In this document: positions 25,065-38,378 of the stretch, piece by piece
Numbering within the stretch: the stretch's first letter is position 1
How the letters are laid out: the number at the start of each line of letters is the position of its first letter
Assembly (NCBI RefSeq): GCF_008929045.1
Contig: NZ_VFAH01000006.1
Location: 1-64,000, forward strand
Reading direction: 5' to 3'
DNA from: Noviherbaspirillum aerium
Lineage (GTDB): Bacteria; Pseudomonadota; Gammaproteobacteria; Burkholderiales; Burkholderiaceae_D
Length of the DNA: 64,000 nt
Made by a program: the position numbers and the translations under genes
Notes under the pieces: model-generated
Seen by the model: the letters and a program-made list of their open reading frames with translations, nothing else
The model's database searches: none
What the model was told of the DNA's origin: nothing

Positions 25065-26851
25065 TCTTCAGGCTCCAGGACCGCGAGGAAGGAATGCGCC
25101 GGCAGCTGTCCGCCGGGGGCGGCGTCTTCCACGCCATCGGTTTCAAACAGGATGGTGCCGCCCTTGCCGTCGGCCAGGCGCTCATAGTCGATCTTTACCG
25201 GTGCATCGCCGAGATTGGCGGCGACCATCAGGACGCTGCCGTCACCCATCTTCCAGCGGGCCTTCACCGAGGAGGGGCCCAGCACTTCGGAGCCGAGCGC
25301 CTTCGCGCCCTGCAGGCGCGGCATGATCTGCTCGCGGCGGATGGTGAGCAGCGCGCGCGTCCAGTCGCGCCAGGCGCCGGCCACGTCGGCGTCGGCCGCC
25401 GGGATGGAATCGAGGAAGGTCTGTTCCGCATTCGGATCGGGAATCCTTTCCCGCGTGGCCGGATCGCTGAAAGCGGAGAATTTGGCGAATTCCTGCCGCC
25501 GTCCCTCGCGCACCGCATCGGCCAGTTCCGGCGTGAGGTGGCTGGTGAAGTAGAGGAAAGGCTGGGTCGCGCCGAATTCCTCGCCCATGAACAGCATCGG
25601 GATGTTCGGCGACAGCAGCAGCAAGGCGCTGGCCGCGCGCAGCGCATGCAGGTCGGCCAGCGTGGTCAGCCGTTCGCCGAAGGCGCGGTTGCCGATCTGG
25701 TCGTGGTTCTGCAGGAAGTTGACGAAGGCGGTCGGCGGCAGATGGCCGCTGGACTCGCCGCGCTTTTCGCCGCCGGGATAGATCGAGGCCTCGCCCTGGT
25801 AGATGAAGCCTTCGGCAAGGCCGCGCGCCAGCTTTTCCTCGGGCTGGCCGATATAGCCGACGTAATAGCCCTCGCGTTCGCCGGTCAGCAGCACATGCAG
25901 CGCGTGATGCATGTCGTCGTTCCACTGCGCGTTGTACAGCAGGCGCGGCGACTGCTCCAGCAGCCTGGCGGAGTTGTCGTCGTTCTCCAGCACCAGGTGC
26001 ACATGGCGGTCGGACGGCACGGCGGCGCGGATGCGCTCGGCCATTTCAATCAGGAAGTCCTTTTCGCTGATCGCATGCACCGCATCGAAGCGCAGGCCGT
26101 CGAAGCGGTACTCGCTCAGCCAGTAGATCGCATTCTCGATGAAATAGTCGCGCACTTGCGGCTTGCGGAAATCGATGGCCTGGCCCCAGGGCGTCTTGAT
26201 GTCGTCGCGGAAGAAGGATGGCGCATAGGCGCCGAGGTAGTTGCCGTCCGGCCCGAAGTGGTTGTACACCACGTCGAGGAAGACCATGATGCCGTGGTCG
26301 TGCGCGGTATCGATCAGGCTCTTGAGCGCTTCCGGCGAGCCGTAGGCCGCGTCCGGCGCATAAGGCAGCACGCCGTCGTAGCCCCAGTTGCGCGCGCCGG
26401 GGAAGTCGGCGATCGGCATCAGTTCGATGGCGGTGATGCCGAGCTCGGCCAGCGCCGGCAGCTGCCGGGCGACGCCGGCATAGCCGTCGAAGGCGCCGGG
26501 ATGCAGTTCATACAGCACCGTCTCGTGCCAGGGCCGGCCCTTCCAGCCGGTGTTGCGCCACTGATAGGCGTTGGGGTCGCAGACGATGCTGGGATCGTGC
26601 ACGTCGCCGGCCTGGGCGCGGGAAGCCGGGTCCGGCACCGCGAGGCCGTCGCTGACGCGGAAGCGATACTGCGTGCCGGCGCCGACATCGGCTTCGGCTT
26701 CGAACCAGCCGTCATCGAGCGCCTGCATCGGCACGCTGCTTCCGTGTTCGATTTCGACGCTGATCTTTTCCTTGCCCGGCGCCCAGAGGCGGAAGCGGGT
26801 ACGGTTCGGCGCAACGAGCTGCGCTCCAAAGCTGGGATTAAATGTTGACAT
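25061..26851 (-). CDS. treZ: Malto-oligosyltrehalose trehalohydrolase
   Basis: This 596-residue GH13 enzyme releases trehalose from maltooligosyltrehalose made by TreY. The N-terminus has the CBM48-like immunoglobulin fold (RFRLWAPGKEKISVEIE). The catalytic residues are seen in GLRFDAVHAIS (Asp), LVLENDDNSARLL (Glu) and FLQNHDQIGNRAFGERL (Asp). VYNHFGPDGNYLGAYAP is typical TreZ. The stop overlaps the malQ start (ATGA), and its first codons overlap the end of glgX by 14 bp. Length is normal. Confidence 0.95.
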   Translation of the reverse strand: MSTFNPSFGAQLVAPNRTRFRLWAPGKEKISVEIEHGSSVPMQALDDGWFEAEADVGAGTQYRFRVSDGLAVPDPASRAQAGDVHDPSIVCDPNAYQWRNTGWKGRPWHETVLYELHPGAFDGYAGVARQLPALAELGITAIELMPIADFPGARNWGYDGVLPYAPDAAYGSPEALKSLIDTAHDHGIMVFLDVVYNHFGPDGNYLGAYAPSFFRDDIKTPWGQAIDFRKPQVRDYFIENAIYWLSEYRFDGLRFDAVHAISEKDFLIEMAERIRAAVPSDRHVHLVLENDDNSARLLEQSPRLLYNAQWNDDMHHALHVLLTGEREGYYVGYIGQPEEKLARGLAEGFIYQGEASIYPGGEKRGESSGHLPPTAFVNFLQNHDQIGNRAFGERLTTLADLHALRAASALLLLSPNIPMLFMGEEFGATQPFLYFTSHLTPELADAVREGRRQEFAKFSAFSDPATRERIPDPNAEQTFLDSIPAADADVAGAWRDWTRALLTIRREQIMPRLQGAKALGSEVLGPSSVKARWKMGDGSVLMVAANLGDAPVKIDYERLADGKGGTILFETDGVEDAAPGGQLPAHSFLAVLEPEE

Positions 26852-28991
26852 TGTCGGCTATGAGTAAGACCGCGCTATGCGCGGAGACGTTGATCATGTT
26901 GTTGTCCGGACGGCGCTCGGCTTGCTTCCCCTTTTGCCCGCCGGCATGGATGTGGCCTTCGGCGGCGTCCAGCAGCACCCGCCAGGGCATGACTGGCCTG
27001 GGCAGGACGAAGCTGCGGTCCTCCGAGTAGGCATTGAGCAGCAGCAGCGAAGCAGAAATCGCGCCTGCCTCGGGATGCGCGGCGATGCGGCGCAGCGCCA
27101 GCAGGCGTCCTTCCGAGAAGTCCCAGCGCTCCTGCGTCATGTCGCTGCCCGTCTCGTCGAACCAGCTGATATCGGGCATGCCATGCAAAATTTTCAACGC
27201 GGGCGCGAGAAAGCGGGTGCTGCGCAGGGTTGGCGTGGCGAGGCGGGCGGCGATGCAGCGGCGGGTGAAATCGATCAGGGCCCGCCCCTGTTCCGTTTCC
27301 GCCAGGCTCCAGTCGAACCACGAGAGCTCGTTGTCCTGGCAATAGGGATTGTTGTTGCCTTGCTGGGTGCGGCCGAACTCGTCGCCGCCCAGCAGCATCG
27401 GCGTGCCGTTGGACAACATCAGCGTCATCAGCATGGCCCGCTTCACCCGTTCGCGCGTGGCGCGGATGAGCGGATCGGCGGTCGGCCCTTCCTCGCCCCA
27501 GTTGCGGCTGTGGTTTTCGTTGCTGCCGTCGCGGTTGTCTTCGCCGTTGGCCGTGTTGTCCTTGCGGTTGTAGCTGACCAGGTCGTGCAGCGTGAAGCCG
27601 TCATGGGCGGTGACGAAATTCACCGAGGCCCAGGAGCGCCGCCGATGGTGGTTGAACAGGTCGGCCGAGCCGAGCAGCCGGGCGGCGACCGCGCCGCGCT
27701 TGCCGGCGTCGCCGCGCCAGAAGCTGCGCACATCGTCGCGGAAGCGGTCGTTCCATTCGGCGAAGCCCGGCGGATGATTGCCGACATGGTAGCCGCCTGG
27801 GCCGATGTCCCAGGGTTCGGAAATGAGCTTGACGCGCGACAGCACCGGGTCCTGCAGCAGCGCATCGAAGAAGCCGGCGCCCGGGTCGAAGCCGTAATGC
27901 TCGCGCCCGAGCGTGACGCCGAGGTCGAAGCGGAAGCCGTCCACATGGAATTCCTGTACCCAGTAGCGCAGCGAATCCATCACCATCTGGATCACGCGCG
28001 GATGCGACATGTTGATGGTATTGCCGCAGCCGGTGTCGTTGATGTGATGCCGGCGGTTGTGCGGATGCAGCCGGTAGTAGCTGGCATTGTCGAAGCCGCG
28101 GAAGGAAATCGTCGGACCCAGCTCGCCCTCCTCGCAGGTGTGGTTGTAGACCACGTCGAGGATGACCTCGATGCCGGCCGCATGCAGCTGCCGCACCGCC
28201 TGCTTCATCTCGTTCGGAGAGCCCTCGGCCAGGTAGCGCGGCTCCGGCGCGAAGAAAGACAGGGTGTTGTAGCCCCAGTAGTTCGTCAGGCCGAGGTTGA
28301 CCAGCCGGCGGTCCTGCAGGAAGGCGTGCACCGGCAGCAGCTCGACGGCGGTAATGCCGAGGCGCTGCAGGTGCGCGATGATCTGCGGGTCGGCCAGCGC
28401 GGCGAAGGTGCCGCGCCTGCGCATCGGTATGTGCTCGGCGCGCATGGTCATGCCGCGCAGATGGGTTTCGTAGATGACGGTCTTGTCCCAGGCAATGTCC
28501 GGATGGGTGTCGCCGTGCCAGTTGAAGCTGTTGTCGGTGACCACGCCCTTGGGCATGACGCCGGCACTGTCGCGATGGTCGAAGGACAGGTCAGCGCGCG
28601 GCGAGTGATAGCGGTAGCCGTACAGCATGTCGCTCCAGCGCACCTGGCCCTGCAGCTGGCGGGCGTAGGGGTCAAGCAGCAGCTTGTTGGGATTGAAGCG
28701 ATGGCCCTGCTCCGGCTGGTAGGGACCGTAGGCGCGATAGCCGTAAAGCGCGCCGGCATGCAGGCCGGGCAGATAGCCGTGCCAGATCTCGTTGGTGCAT
28801 TCCGGCAGGGCGAAACGCGCCACCTCGTGCCGGCCCGAAGGATCGAACAGGCACAGCTCCATCTTGGTGGCGTGCGCGGAAAACACGGCGAAGTTAGTGC
28901 CGTAGCCGTCGTAGCTGGCACCCAGCGGATAGGCCGAGCCGGCCTCCATTCTCGGCAGCGAAGTCAGGAAATGCGGTATGCCGATCGCCAT
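26838..28991 (-). CDS. glgX: Glycogen debranching enzyme
   Basis: This 717-residue isoamylase-type GH13 enzyme hydrolyses alpha-1,6 branches, preferring limit-dextrin chains. It has an N-terminal CBM48 region (GTNFAVFSAHATKMELCLF). The catalytic residues lie in GFRFDLGVTLG (Asp), LISEPWDIGPGGYHVGNHP (Glu) and FVTAHDGFTLHD (Asp). The insert NRKDNTANGEDNRDGSNEN is characteristic of GlgX. It follows glgB by 2 bp and overlaps treZ. It supplies linear chains for TreYZ, which fits its place in the operon. Confidence 0.95.
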   Translation of the reverse strand: MAIGIPHFLTSLPRMEAGSAYPLGASYDGYGTNFAVFSAHATKMELCLFDPSGRHEVARFALPECTNEIWHGYLPGLHAGALYGYRAYGPYQPEQGHRFNPNKLLLDPYARQLQGQVRWSDMLYGYRYHSPRADLSFDHRDSAGVMPKGVVTDNSFNWHGDTHPDIAWDKTVIYETHLRGMTMRAEHIPMRRRGTFAALADPQIIAHLQRLGITAVELLPVHAFLQDRRLVNLGLTNYWGYNTLSFFAPEPRYLAEGSPNEMKQAVRQLHAAGIEVILDVVYNHTCEEGELGPTISFRGFDNASYYRLHPHNRRHHINDTGCGNTINMSHPRVIQMVMDSLRYWVQEFHVDGFRFDLGVTLGREHYGFDPGAGFFDALLQDPVLSRVKLISEPWDIGPGGYHVGNHPPGFAEWNDRFRDDVRSFWRGDAGKRGAVAARLLGSADLFNHHRRRSWASVNFVTAHDGFTLHDLVSYNRKDNTANGEDNRDGSNENHSRNWGEEGPTADPLIRATRERVKRAMLMTLMLSNGTPMLLGGDEFGRTQQGNNNPYCQDNELSWFDWSLAETEQGRALIDFTRRCIAARLATPTLRSTRFLAPALKILHGMPDISWFDETGSDMTQERWDFSEGRLLALRRIAAHPEAGAISASLLLLNAYSEDRSFVLPRPVMPWRVLLDAAEGHIHAGGQKGKQAERRPDNNMINVSAHSAVLLIADNVNI

Positions 28992-28993
28992 GC

Positions 28994-31247
28994 TCAGACA
29001 AGAGGCTGGGCCGGCTTGAGCATCAGCACCGACATCGGCGGCAGCGTCAGCACCAGCGACTGCGGCTGGCCGTGCCGTCCTTCGCTGTCGCTGCGCACTT
29101 CGCCGTTGCTCATGCCGGTGCCGCCGTAGACCTGGTTGTCGGTGTTGAGAATCTCGCGCCAGGCCACCTGGCCCGATGATCCGCCCGGCACGCCGATGCG
29201 GTAGTTTTCCCGCGCCACCGGCGTCATGTTCATCACCACCAGCAGCGGCGCATCGCCGTCACTGCCCTTGCGCAGGTAGGCGAAAACGCTGTTGGCGCTG
29301 TCGTCGCCGATCACCCAGGCAAAGCCTTCATGGCTCGTATCCTTGCGGTGCAGCGCGGGTTCTCCCGCATACAGCCGGTTGAGGTCGCGCACCAGGCGCT
29401 GTATGCCGCGATGGCCGGGCACGTCGAGCAGGTTCCAGTCGGGCGAGCCGTCATGGTTCCATTCGGTGTGCTGGGCAATTTCGCAGCCCATGAACAGCAG
29501 CTTCTTGCCGGGATGGGTCCACATGAAGCCGAGGTAGGCGCGCAGGTTGGCCAGCTTCTGGTGCACGTCGCCCGGCATCTTGTTGAGCAGCGAGCCCTTG
29601 CCGTGCACCACCTCGTCATGCGAGATCGGCAGCACGAAGCGTTCGGAGAATGCGTAGATCAGGCCGAAGGTCATGTCGTGGTGGTGATGCTGCCGGTAGA
29701 CCGGGTCGTAGCTCATGTAGCGCAGCGTGTCGTGCATCCAGCCCATGTTCCACTTGTGGGTGAAACCGAGGCCGCCTTCCGACACCGGCGCCGACACGCC
29801 CGGCCAGGCGGTTGATTCTTCCGCGATCACCATCGCGCCGGGGCAGCGCTCGGCCACCGTCTGGTTGAGGTTGCGCAGGAAGTCGACCGCTTCCAGGTTT
29901 TCGCGGCCGCCGTACTTGTTGGGAACCCATTCGCCGGCCTTGCGGCTGTAATCGCGGTAGAGCATGGACGCCACCGCATCCACGCGCAGGCCGTCGACAT
30001 GGAAATGCTCCAGCCATTCCAGTGCGCTGGCGATGAGGAAGCCGCACACTTCATTGCGGCCGAGGTTGTAGATCAGGGTGTTCCAGTCCTGGTGGTAGCC
30101 TTCGCGCGGGTCCTGGTGCTCGTAGAGCGCGGTGCCGTCGAAGCGCACCAGGCCGTGCGCATCCGACGGAAAGTGCGCCGGCACCCAGTCGAGAATGACG
30201 CCGATGCCGGCCGCATGGCAGCGGTCGACGAAGGAAGCGAAACCGGCCGGCGTGCCGAAGCGGGCCGAGGGCGCGAACTGGCCCAGCGGCTGGTAGCCCC
30301 AGGAACCGCCGAAGGGATGTTCCATGATGGGCAGGAATTCGACATGGGTGAAGCCCATGCCGGCCACATACGGAATCAGGCGGTCGCCGAGTTCATGCCA
30401 GTTCAGGCTGCGGCCGTCCTCTTCAAGGATGCGCAGCCAGGAGCCGGCATGCACTTCATACACCGACAGCGGCGCGTCGAGCGCATGGCGCTTGCCGCGC
30501 GACGCCATCCAGGCATCGTCGGTCCAGCGGAACGGCACGTCCGAAGCCACCAGCGACACCGTCGACGGCGGCAGTTCTGTGGCGCGCGCGACCGGATCGG
30601 CCTTGAGCGGCAGCACATTGCCGTCGGCGCCGACGATCTCGTACTGGTAGCGGGTGCCGCTGCCGAGGCGCGGAACGAACAGTTCCCAGACGCCGGCCTC
30701 GACGCGATGGCGCATCGGATGGCGGCGGCCGTCCCACTGGTTGAAGTCGCCCACCACCGAGACGCGGCGCGCATTCGGCGCCCACACGGCGAAGCGGGTG
30801 CCGGCGATGCCGTCCACCGTCATCGGGTTGGCGCCGAGGCAGCGTCCGAGTTCGAGATGGCGTCCCTCGGCGAGAAGGTGAATGTCCAGGTCGCCCAGCA
30901 GCAGGCCGAAGCGGTAAGGATCCTCGGTGTACTGCACGAAATCGCCGCCTCCCGGGGTCGGCCAGGTAATGCGCAGCAGATAGTCCTGGTTCTGGCCCAG
31001 GTTGCCGCCGCTGACGAACAGTCCGGACTGGTTGACGTTGTAGAGCGATTCGATCAGCCGCCCGCCGGCGTCGTTGCCCGGCATGCGTTCGACCAGGTCC
31101 ACCGCCCGCGCGCCCGGCTGGAAGGTGCGCACCACCGCGCGTTCGCCGGCCGGATGCCTGCCGAAAAAGGAAAACGGGTCGGACAGCCGGCCATGCAGCA
31201 CGGCGTCCAGGGTTTTCGGATCGATTTCCATCATGTCTTCGGTACGC

Positions 31248-31255
<8 letters not shown>
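28994..31255 (-). CDS. glgB: 1,4-alpha-glucan branching enzyme
   Basis: This 753-residue branching enzyme makes alpha-1,6 branches in the glucan built by GlgE. It has two N-terminal beta domains (about 1-220, including [11 protein letters not shown] and [19 protein letters not shown]). The GH13 core shows [17 protein letters not shown] (Asp), [12 protein letters not shown] (Glu) and [13 protein letters not shown] (Asp). I set the start at 31255, where ATGGCTGA overlaps the treS stop and GGAG lies upstream. The open frame extends to 31366, inside treS. The GlgE-GlgB pair is the core of the maltose-1-phosphate route to alpha-glucan. Confidence 0.96.
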
Positions 31256-34616
<3,361 letters not shown>

Positions 34617-34618
34617 AT

Positions 34619-37600
34619 TCAGGCTCCATTGTGGCCGGTGTTGCCGGCGTTGTGACCAGTGTGTCCGGTGTGGCGAACGCGCCAGATGGCGTATGGGCAA
34701 ACGAAGGGGTCGAGCCGCAGCGACTGGTGCTTGCCGCGCCAGCCGAAGCGGCTGCCGTTGACCAGATCCTCGACCTCCAGCACGCCGTCGTCCGGCACGC
34801 CGAACTCCCACAGCGGCAATTCCAGCGTCGCTTCATGCGCATTGAAGGGATCGAGATTGACAGCGACCATGACCACGTTGTCGCCGAAGCGTTCACAGCT
34901 GTCGGCCGGCGGCGTGGTCTTGATATAGAACAGGATATTGTCGTTCGATGCCGGCAGGAAGCGGATGTTGAGATGCGTCTGCAGTGCGGGGTTCTCTTTC
35001 CGTATCCTGTTGAGCAAGGTGATTTCCTGGATGATGTTGCCGGGCCGCTGCCAGTCCCAGGCGCGGATCTCGTATTTTTCCGAATCCAGATATTCTTCCT
35101 TGCCCGGGACCGGCGCGGCTTCACATAACTCAAACCCGCTGTACATTCCCCACAATCCGGACAGCGTGGTGGCCAGCGCGGTGCGGATCAGGAAGCCGGG
35201 ACGGCCGCTTTTCTGCAGGAACACCGGGTTGATGTCGGGCGTGTTGACGAAAAAGTGCGGCCGGAAGAATTCCTTGACCGGGCTCTGGCTGAGCTCGGTC
35301 ATGTATTCGGTAAATTCTTCCTTGGTATGGCGCCAGGTGAAATAGGTGTACGACTGCGAATAGCCGACCTTGGCCAGCCGGTACATCATCTTCGGCCGGG
35401 TGAACGCTTCCGACAGGAAGATGGTGTCGGGATGGCGGGCGCGCACCTCGCCGATCATCCATTCCCAGAACGGCAGCGGCTTGGTATGCGGATTGTCCAC
35501 CCGGAACACCTTGACCCCTTCATTGACCCAGAACAGCACCACGTCGCGCAGCGCGGTCCACAAGCCGGGAATCGCGCCTTTCGCATAGAAATCGACGTTG
35601 ACGATGTCCTGGTACTTCTTCGGCGGATTTTCCGCATAGCGGATGCTGCCGTCCGGCCGCCAGGCGAACCAGTCGGGATGCTCCTTGAGCCAGGGATGGT
35701 CCGGCGAGCACTGGATGGCGAAGTCCAGCGCCAGCTCCAGCCCATGCCTTGCGGCCTCGTCGCGCAGGCGACGGAAGTCTTCCAGCGTGCCGAGCTGCGG
35801 ATGGATCGCATCATGGCCGCCCTCTTCCGAACCGATCGCATACGGGCTGCCCGGATCGTCCGGCCCCGGCGTCAGGCTGTTGTTGCGGCCCTTGCGGTGC
35901 TTGCGGCCGATCGGATGGATGGGCGGGAAGTACAGCGTGTCGAAGCCCATGGCCTGGATGGCCGGCAGGCGCTTGATGACGTCATCGAAGCTGCCGTGGC
36001 GGGCCGGGTCGCCGCTCTGCGAGCGCGGGAACAGTTCATACCAGCTGGAAAAGCGCGCGGCAGTGCGTTCGACATCGATGCGCAGCGGCTGCTCGCTGCG
36101 CACCGCGAACGGCCTGGCGTCGGCCAGCCGCATGGCGTCGGCGGTGGGCTCCGACAGCAGCGCGGTGACGCGCTCGGCATCGCTGGCCGCATTCTTCAGG
36201 CTGCCGGCCAGCGCCTTCAGGTAAGCGAAGCTGGAGATGCCGCGGGACTCGGCATGGTCGGCCGCGGCCTGCACCAGCAGGCGTCCCTCTTCCAGCTCCA
36301 GGCTGACGTTCAGTCCGGCGCTCGTCTTCTTTTCCAGTTCGTCGCGGTAGGTGGCGAACACATCCTTCCAGGCTTCGACCGCAAACTCGTAGCGGCCGAT
36401 GCGTGTCAGCGGCAGGGGCGCGGCCCAGCGGTCGTTGGACAGGAAGTGCATGCGGGTTTCCTGCCAGTCCGCCTGGTCGGCGGTGCGCCACAGCAGCGCC
36501 ACCGCCAGCTTGTCGTGGCCGTCGACAAACACGTCGGCCTCGACGTCGACCACTTCGCCCACGGTGCGCTTGACCGGGAAGCGGCCGTCATCGCAGGCGG
36601 GAGAGATCGCTTCGATCGCAATGCGGGGCGATGCGGCCGCCTTCACCGCATCCTGGCCCGCCTGCGGCGACACGATGGGCGGCAGGCGGCGGGTCAGGAA
36701 CAGCTGGAAGCCGGCCGCTTCCAGCGCCACCGCCGGCGATTCCGACTCCTTGCCGCTGCGGACTTCGGTGGTCCGTCGATCGCTGTCGCGCAAGCCTTCG
36801 CTATCTTGCATGCGCTCCCTGCGCTCGACCGGCGCGGGCCAGATCTTGCGGCCGCGCACGAAACCGCCGGCGCGCTCGAGCAACTGGCCTTCGCTGACCG
36901 CGCAGGCGCGCATGGGATCGGAATTGGCGACGATCAGCAAGGCTTCGTCGCCGTCGGGCGATGCGCTTTCCCGCAGCAACACCGCGATGCCCGACTCCGC
37001 CGTGCTCATCATGCGCAGCCCGCCGCGATGGAAGCGCGCCCCGCTCTCGGCGATGAAGGCATTGGCTTCACGCAAGTCCGCGCTCAGATCGATGCCGGCT
37101 TGCTGCTCCCCCTGCCCTGCCAGGCCGGAGGTGCCCGCTTCAAAGCCCTGCGGCACCAGGATGCCGTCGCCGGTGGCGGCGGCCAGGCGCAGCGCGCGCA
37201 GGTAGATGCGGCGGCGCGCCTCGGGCTCCTCGTTGCCGGCCAGCCTTGCAATGACCGCTTCGTTCGGACTGTCGGGAAAGGCGATCGGCGGTGCGATGCG
37301 CTGCAGCCTCGCATGCTCCTCCATCAGCCAGCGCGCGCGGAAATCCCACCATGCGCCCGAGGAGAAGGTGGCATCGAAACCGCATCCGGCCAGGGCATCC
37401 ATCTGCTGCGGCGTGCAGCCTGGCGTCCATGCCAGGAAACGCAGCTCGGGACGGCGAGCCTTCACCGCCCCGATCATGCATGACCACAGTGCGGCGGGCG
37501 GCTCCCCGACCGAAGTGCAGCGGAAACCGGAGATGCCGGCCGTGGCCCAGGCTTCCAGGCGCTGCTGCCAGTAGCCGCAGATACTGTCGAAGGCGGCCTT

Positions 37601-37969
37601 GTCGCCATAACGCGGCACCCGCCTGACTTCCTGCAGGGGATCGCGGCGCGGGTCGGGCAGGTCATTGTTGTCGTCGCGCCGCTCGAACCAGTCGGCATGA
37701 CTTTCCACCACGACAGGATCGCCGCCGATGCTGCCGACATCGAGATCGAGCAGCAGCTTCAGCTTGTGGCGGCCGGCCGCCTGCACCGTGCCGCGCAGCA
37801 CATGATCGTCGATCGGTTCACCCGCATCCCGCACCAGCAGAACATGATCGAAGCCCATTGCCGCGCATCGCTCAAGTTCGCTGTTGAGTTCACTGGTCGC
37901 TCCAGCATGCCTCATGCTGATGGAATAGATTCTCGGCAGAAAGGGCATCATTGTCGGCATCGTCGTCAC
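34619..37969 (-). CDS. glgE: Maltose-1-phosphate maltosyltransferase with N-terminal extension
   Basis: GlgE adds maltosyl units from maltose 1-phosphate to alpha-1,4-glucan. The C-terminal part (about residues 450-1115) has the DUF3416-type N domain, then the GH13_3 core with [16 protein letters not shown] (nucleophile Asp) and [17 protein letters not shown] (acid/base Glu). Actinobacterial GlgE is about 670 residues. Here about 430 extra residues lie in front ([37 protein letters not shown]), looking like a degenerate GH13-type barrel. I placed the start at a GTG (37969) with AGAGG 5 nt upstream, overlapping a TGA of a short upstream frame. It is the first full gene of the operon and supplies the elongating step for GlgB. 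Confidence 0.93.
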   Translation of the reverse strand: MTTMPTMMPFLPRIYSISMRHAGATSELNSELERCAAMGFDHVLLVRDAGEPIDDHVLRGTVQAAGRHKLKLLLDLDVGSIGGDPVVVESHADWFERRDDNNDLPDPRRDPLQEVRRVPRYGDKAAFDSICGYWQQRLEAWATAGISGFRCTSVGEPPAALWSCMIGAVKARRPELRFLAWTPGCTPQQMDALAGCGFDATFSSGAWWDFRARWLMEEHARLQRIAPPIAFPDSPNEAVIARLAGNEEPEARRRIYLRALRLAAATGDGILVPQGFEAGTSGLAGQGEQQAGIDLSADLREANAFIAESGARFHRGGLRMMSTAESGIAVLLRESASPDGDEALLIVANSDPMRACAVSEGQLLERAGGFVRGRKIWPAPVERRERMQDSEGLRDSDRRTTEVRSGKESESPAVALEAAGFQLFLTRRLPPIVSPQAGQDAVKAAASPRIAIEAISPACDDGRFPVKRTVGEVVDVEADVFVDGHDKLAVALLWRTADQADWQETRMHFLSNDRWAAPLPLTRIGRYEFAVEAWKDVFATYRDELEKKTSAGLNVSLELEEGRLLVQAAADHAESRGISSFAYLKALAGSLKNAASDAERVTALLSEPTADAMRLADARPFAVRSEQPLRIDVERTAARFSSWYELFPRSQSGDPARHGSFDDVIKRLPAIQAMGFDTLYFPPIHPIGRKHRKGRNNSLTPGPDDPGSPYAIGSEEGGHDAIHPQLGTLEDFRRLRDEAARHGLELALDFAIQCSPDHPWLKEHPDWFAWRPDGSIRYAENPPKKYQDIVNVDFYAKGAIPGLWTALRDVVLFWVNEGVKVFRVDNPHTKPLPFWEWMIGEVRARHPDTIFLSEAFTRPKMMYRLAKVGYSQSYTYFTWRHTKEEFTEYMTELSQSPVKEFFRPHFFVNTPDINPVFLQKSGRPGFLIRTALATTLSGLWGMYSGFELCEAAPVPGKEEYLDSEKYEIRAWDWQRPGNIIQEITLLNRIRKENPALQTHLNIRFLPASNDNILFYIKTTPPADSCERFGDNVVMVAVNLDPFNAHEATLELPLWEFGVPDDGVLEVEDLVNGSRFGWRGKHQSLRLDPFVCPYAIWRVRHTGHTGHNAGNTGHNGA

Positions 37970-38169
37970 TGCATCCTCTGAATGAAAAAAGCGCCGTCTT
38001 CCCATGCGGAATGGCCGAATGGAAAGTGGTCGGGAAAAATCTTTTCAAATAGAGCATCCAAACTGACAATTTGTTCGCGGGCCGAAACGCAGAAATCGCA
38101 AGCTTGGATGGTATTGACGAAGAATAAGGTGACGCGGCCTTCCGCTGCGGCGGGTTGGGGCTTGTCAAA
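37966..38169 (-). other. Open frame without start codon before glgE; rest of gap empty
   Basis: On the minus strand a frame of 67 codons lies between a TGA and the TGA overlapping the glgE start (GTGA). Its last 40 residues look protein-like ([42 protein letters not shown]), but no ATG or GTG and no good ribosome site is seen. It may be the end of a decayed gene or a leader peptide read from a non-standard start. The rest of the stretch to 38378 shows no gene. The promoter for the seven-gene operon must lie here, but I cannot place it. Confidence 0.3.
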
Positions 38170-38378
38170 TCAGAGGCTTGGGGTACCAGCGCAGAGAGAC
38201 AGGGAAACGTCGATGGGCATTGCATTCCTGAAACAATGGTGTTCTTTCCGGCTGCTTGCATCGTCTTCGCCTGGAGCGTTTTCGCCCTGACCCGCCTATG
38301 GCCTGTTCACACTTCACTTGGGGTGCGAGGGCACCGTAGGGGTTGCAGGGCCAGGCACGACGACGCGTCGTAGCGTTG

